Assembly (NCBI GenBank): GCA_018648945.1
Contig: JABGQJ010000441.1
Location: 1 to 6,509 of the forward strand
Source of the DNA: Victivallales bacterium
GTDB lineage: Bacteria > Verrucomicrobiota > Lentisphaeria > Oligosphaerales > Lenti-02
Direction of reading: 5' to 3'
Length of the DNA: 6,509 nt
Below the pieces are notes generated by a model that saw nothing but the letters and a program-made list of their open reading frames with translations, was not told the origin of the DNA and did not search any database. A program made the position numbers and the translations under genes. Below are positions 5,969 to 6,509 of the stretch, in pieces. The number at the start of each line of letters is the position of its first letter. Positions within the stretch are counted from its first letter, which is position 1.

Positions 5969-6509
5969 ATGAATCGCCGCCTTCTCCTGATCCCTCTTGC
6001 AGTTGCTGCGTTCGTGCGAGCCGACGGACCATTCGTGCGCCGTGGCACATGGTTCGAGACCCTCCGCGCTACCCGGCCCGCGCTGCGTCTCCTGGCATCG
6101 CCCCGGAGCGCCGAAGAGAAGGGAGTGTGGGACGCGTTCTGGCAACGGCTCGCCACCGAGTTCTCCGACGCTACTGCCGAGGGACTCTCCCGGTCCTTGC
6201 CACCACCCGTGTCCCCACAGTCTCCCGGCACATCCTTTCATGTGGCGCTCAACGGCGACGACGCCAATCCAGGCACAGCCGCCCGCCCATTCCGCACGCT
6301 CGAACGCGCCCGCGATGCCATCCGCGCCGGAGACAGGACCAAGCCGATCACGGTCTGGATCCATGGGGGAATCCACTACCTGGAGCGCCCGCTGCGTTTG
6401 GAGGTACAGGATTCGGGCACGGCTGCGGCCCCGATCCCCTCCCGAGCCGCATCAGGCAGGAAGGTCGTCATCAGCGGCGGACGGACGGTCAGTGGCTGGC
6501 AGCGGGGCG
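5969..6509 (+). CDS. Exported right-handed beta-helix protein, N-terminal 180 residues (3' end outside window)
   Basis: The frame is open from the ATG at 5969 to the window end; GAAGG (5954-5958) lies ten bases upstream. Residues 1-18 form a short signal peptide (MNRRLLLIPLAVAAFVRA). Residues 25-75 are a predicted helical segment (GTWFETLRATRPALRLL; VWDAFWQRLATEF), followed by a Pro-rich linker (77-86). From residue 90 the sequence matches the opening of pectate-lyase-like beta-helix proteins: FHVALNGDDANPGTAARPF (90-108), TLERARDAIRAG (110-121), ITVWIHGGIHYLERPLRL (127-144), DSGT (148-151) and VVISGGRTVSGW (166-177). This 'NGxDxNPGT...PF.TL..A...I' opening followed by GG.Y.L..PL and ISGG..V.GW is common in GH141-like and other polysaccharide-active beta-helix proteins. 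The catalytic part is outside the window, so substrate and reaction are unknown. Usually these proteins show the beta-helix soon after the signal peptide; the helical segment here is extra. Confidence 0.8.
   Translation, partial: MNRRLLLIPLAVAAFVRADGPFVRRGTWFETLRATRPALRLLASPRSAEEKGVWDAFWQRLATEFSDATAEGLSRSLPPPVSPQSPGTSFHVALNGDDANPGTAARPFRTLERARDAIRAGDRTKPITVWIHGGIHYLERPLRLEVQDSGTAAAPIPSRAASGRKVVISGGRTVSGWQRG

Overview
The window is GC-rich, densely coding bacterial chromosome. It holds three complete genes and two genes cut by the window edges; there is no RNA gene, insertion sequence or CRISPR array that I can support. Four of the five proteins carry an export signal: a TIM-barrel glycosidase-like protein, a multidomain protein ending in a C39-type cysteine peptidase, a membrane-anchored PhnD/PAS sensor, and a right-handed beta-helix (polysaccharide-active type) protein. 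High GC, secreted carbohydrate-active proteins and large exported proteins with terminal C39 domains suggest a free-living, polymer-degrading bacterium of the Planctomycetota/Verrucomicrobiota, Armatimonadota or Hydrogenedentota type. That placement is inference from gene style; no phylogenetic marker is present except thiI.

Layout. Positions 1-492 (minus) hold the first 164 residues of the glycosidase-like protein. A 212-base divergent intergenic region (493-704) carries candidate promoters for both directions and a small inverted repeat. Positions 705-2915 and 2943-4415 (plus) hold two genes separated by 27 bases, very probably one operon: the C39 peptidase protein, then the PhnD-TM-PAS protein. 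The latter has no output domain: it ends directly after PAS, where one would expect a histidine kinase. Its last 28 bases overlap the 3' end of the convergent thiI gene (4388-5665, minus), a short-form tRNA 4-thiouridine synthetase without a rhodanese domain. A second divergent region (5666-5968, 303 bases) follows, with an inverted pair of GGTATGGTA elements, and then the beta-helix gene starts at 5969 and runs off the end.

How the genes may work together. The peptidase protein and the PhnD-PAS protein are both predicted to act outside the cytoplasmic membrane and are likely co-expressed, so they are the best candidate for an uncharacterised functional pair. thiI looks like an unrelated housekeeping neighbour. 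The two flanking carbohydrate-type genes fit the presumed polymer-degrading lifestyle but are not visibly linked to the central pair.
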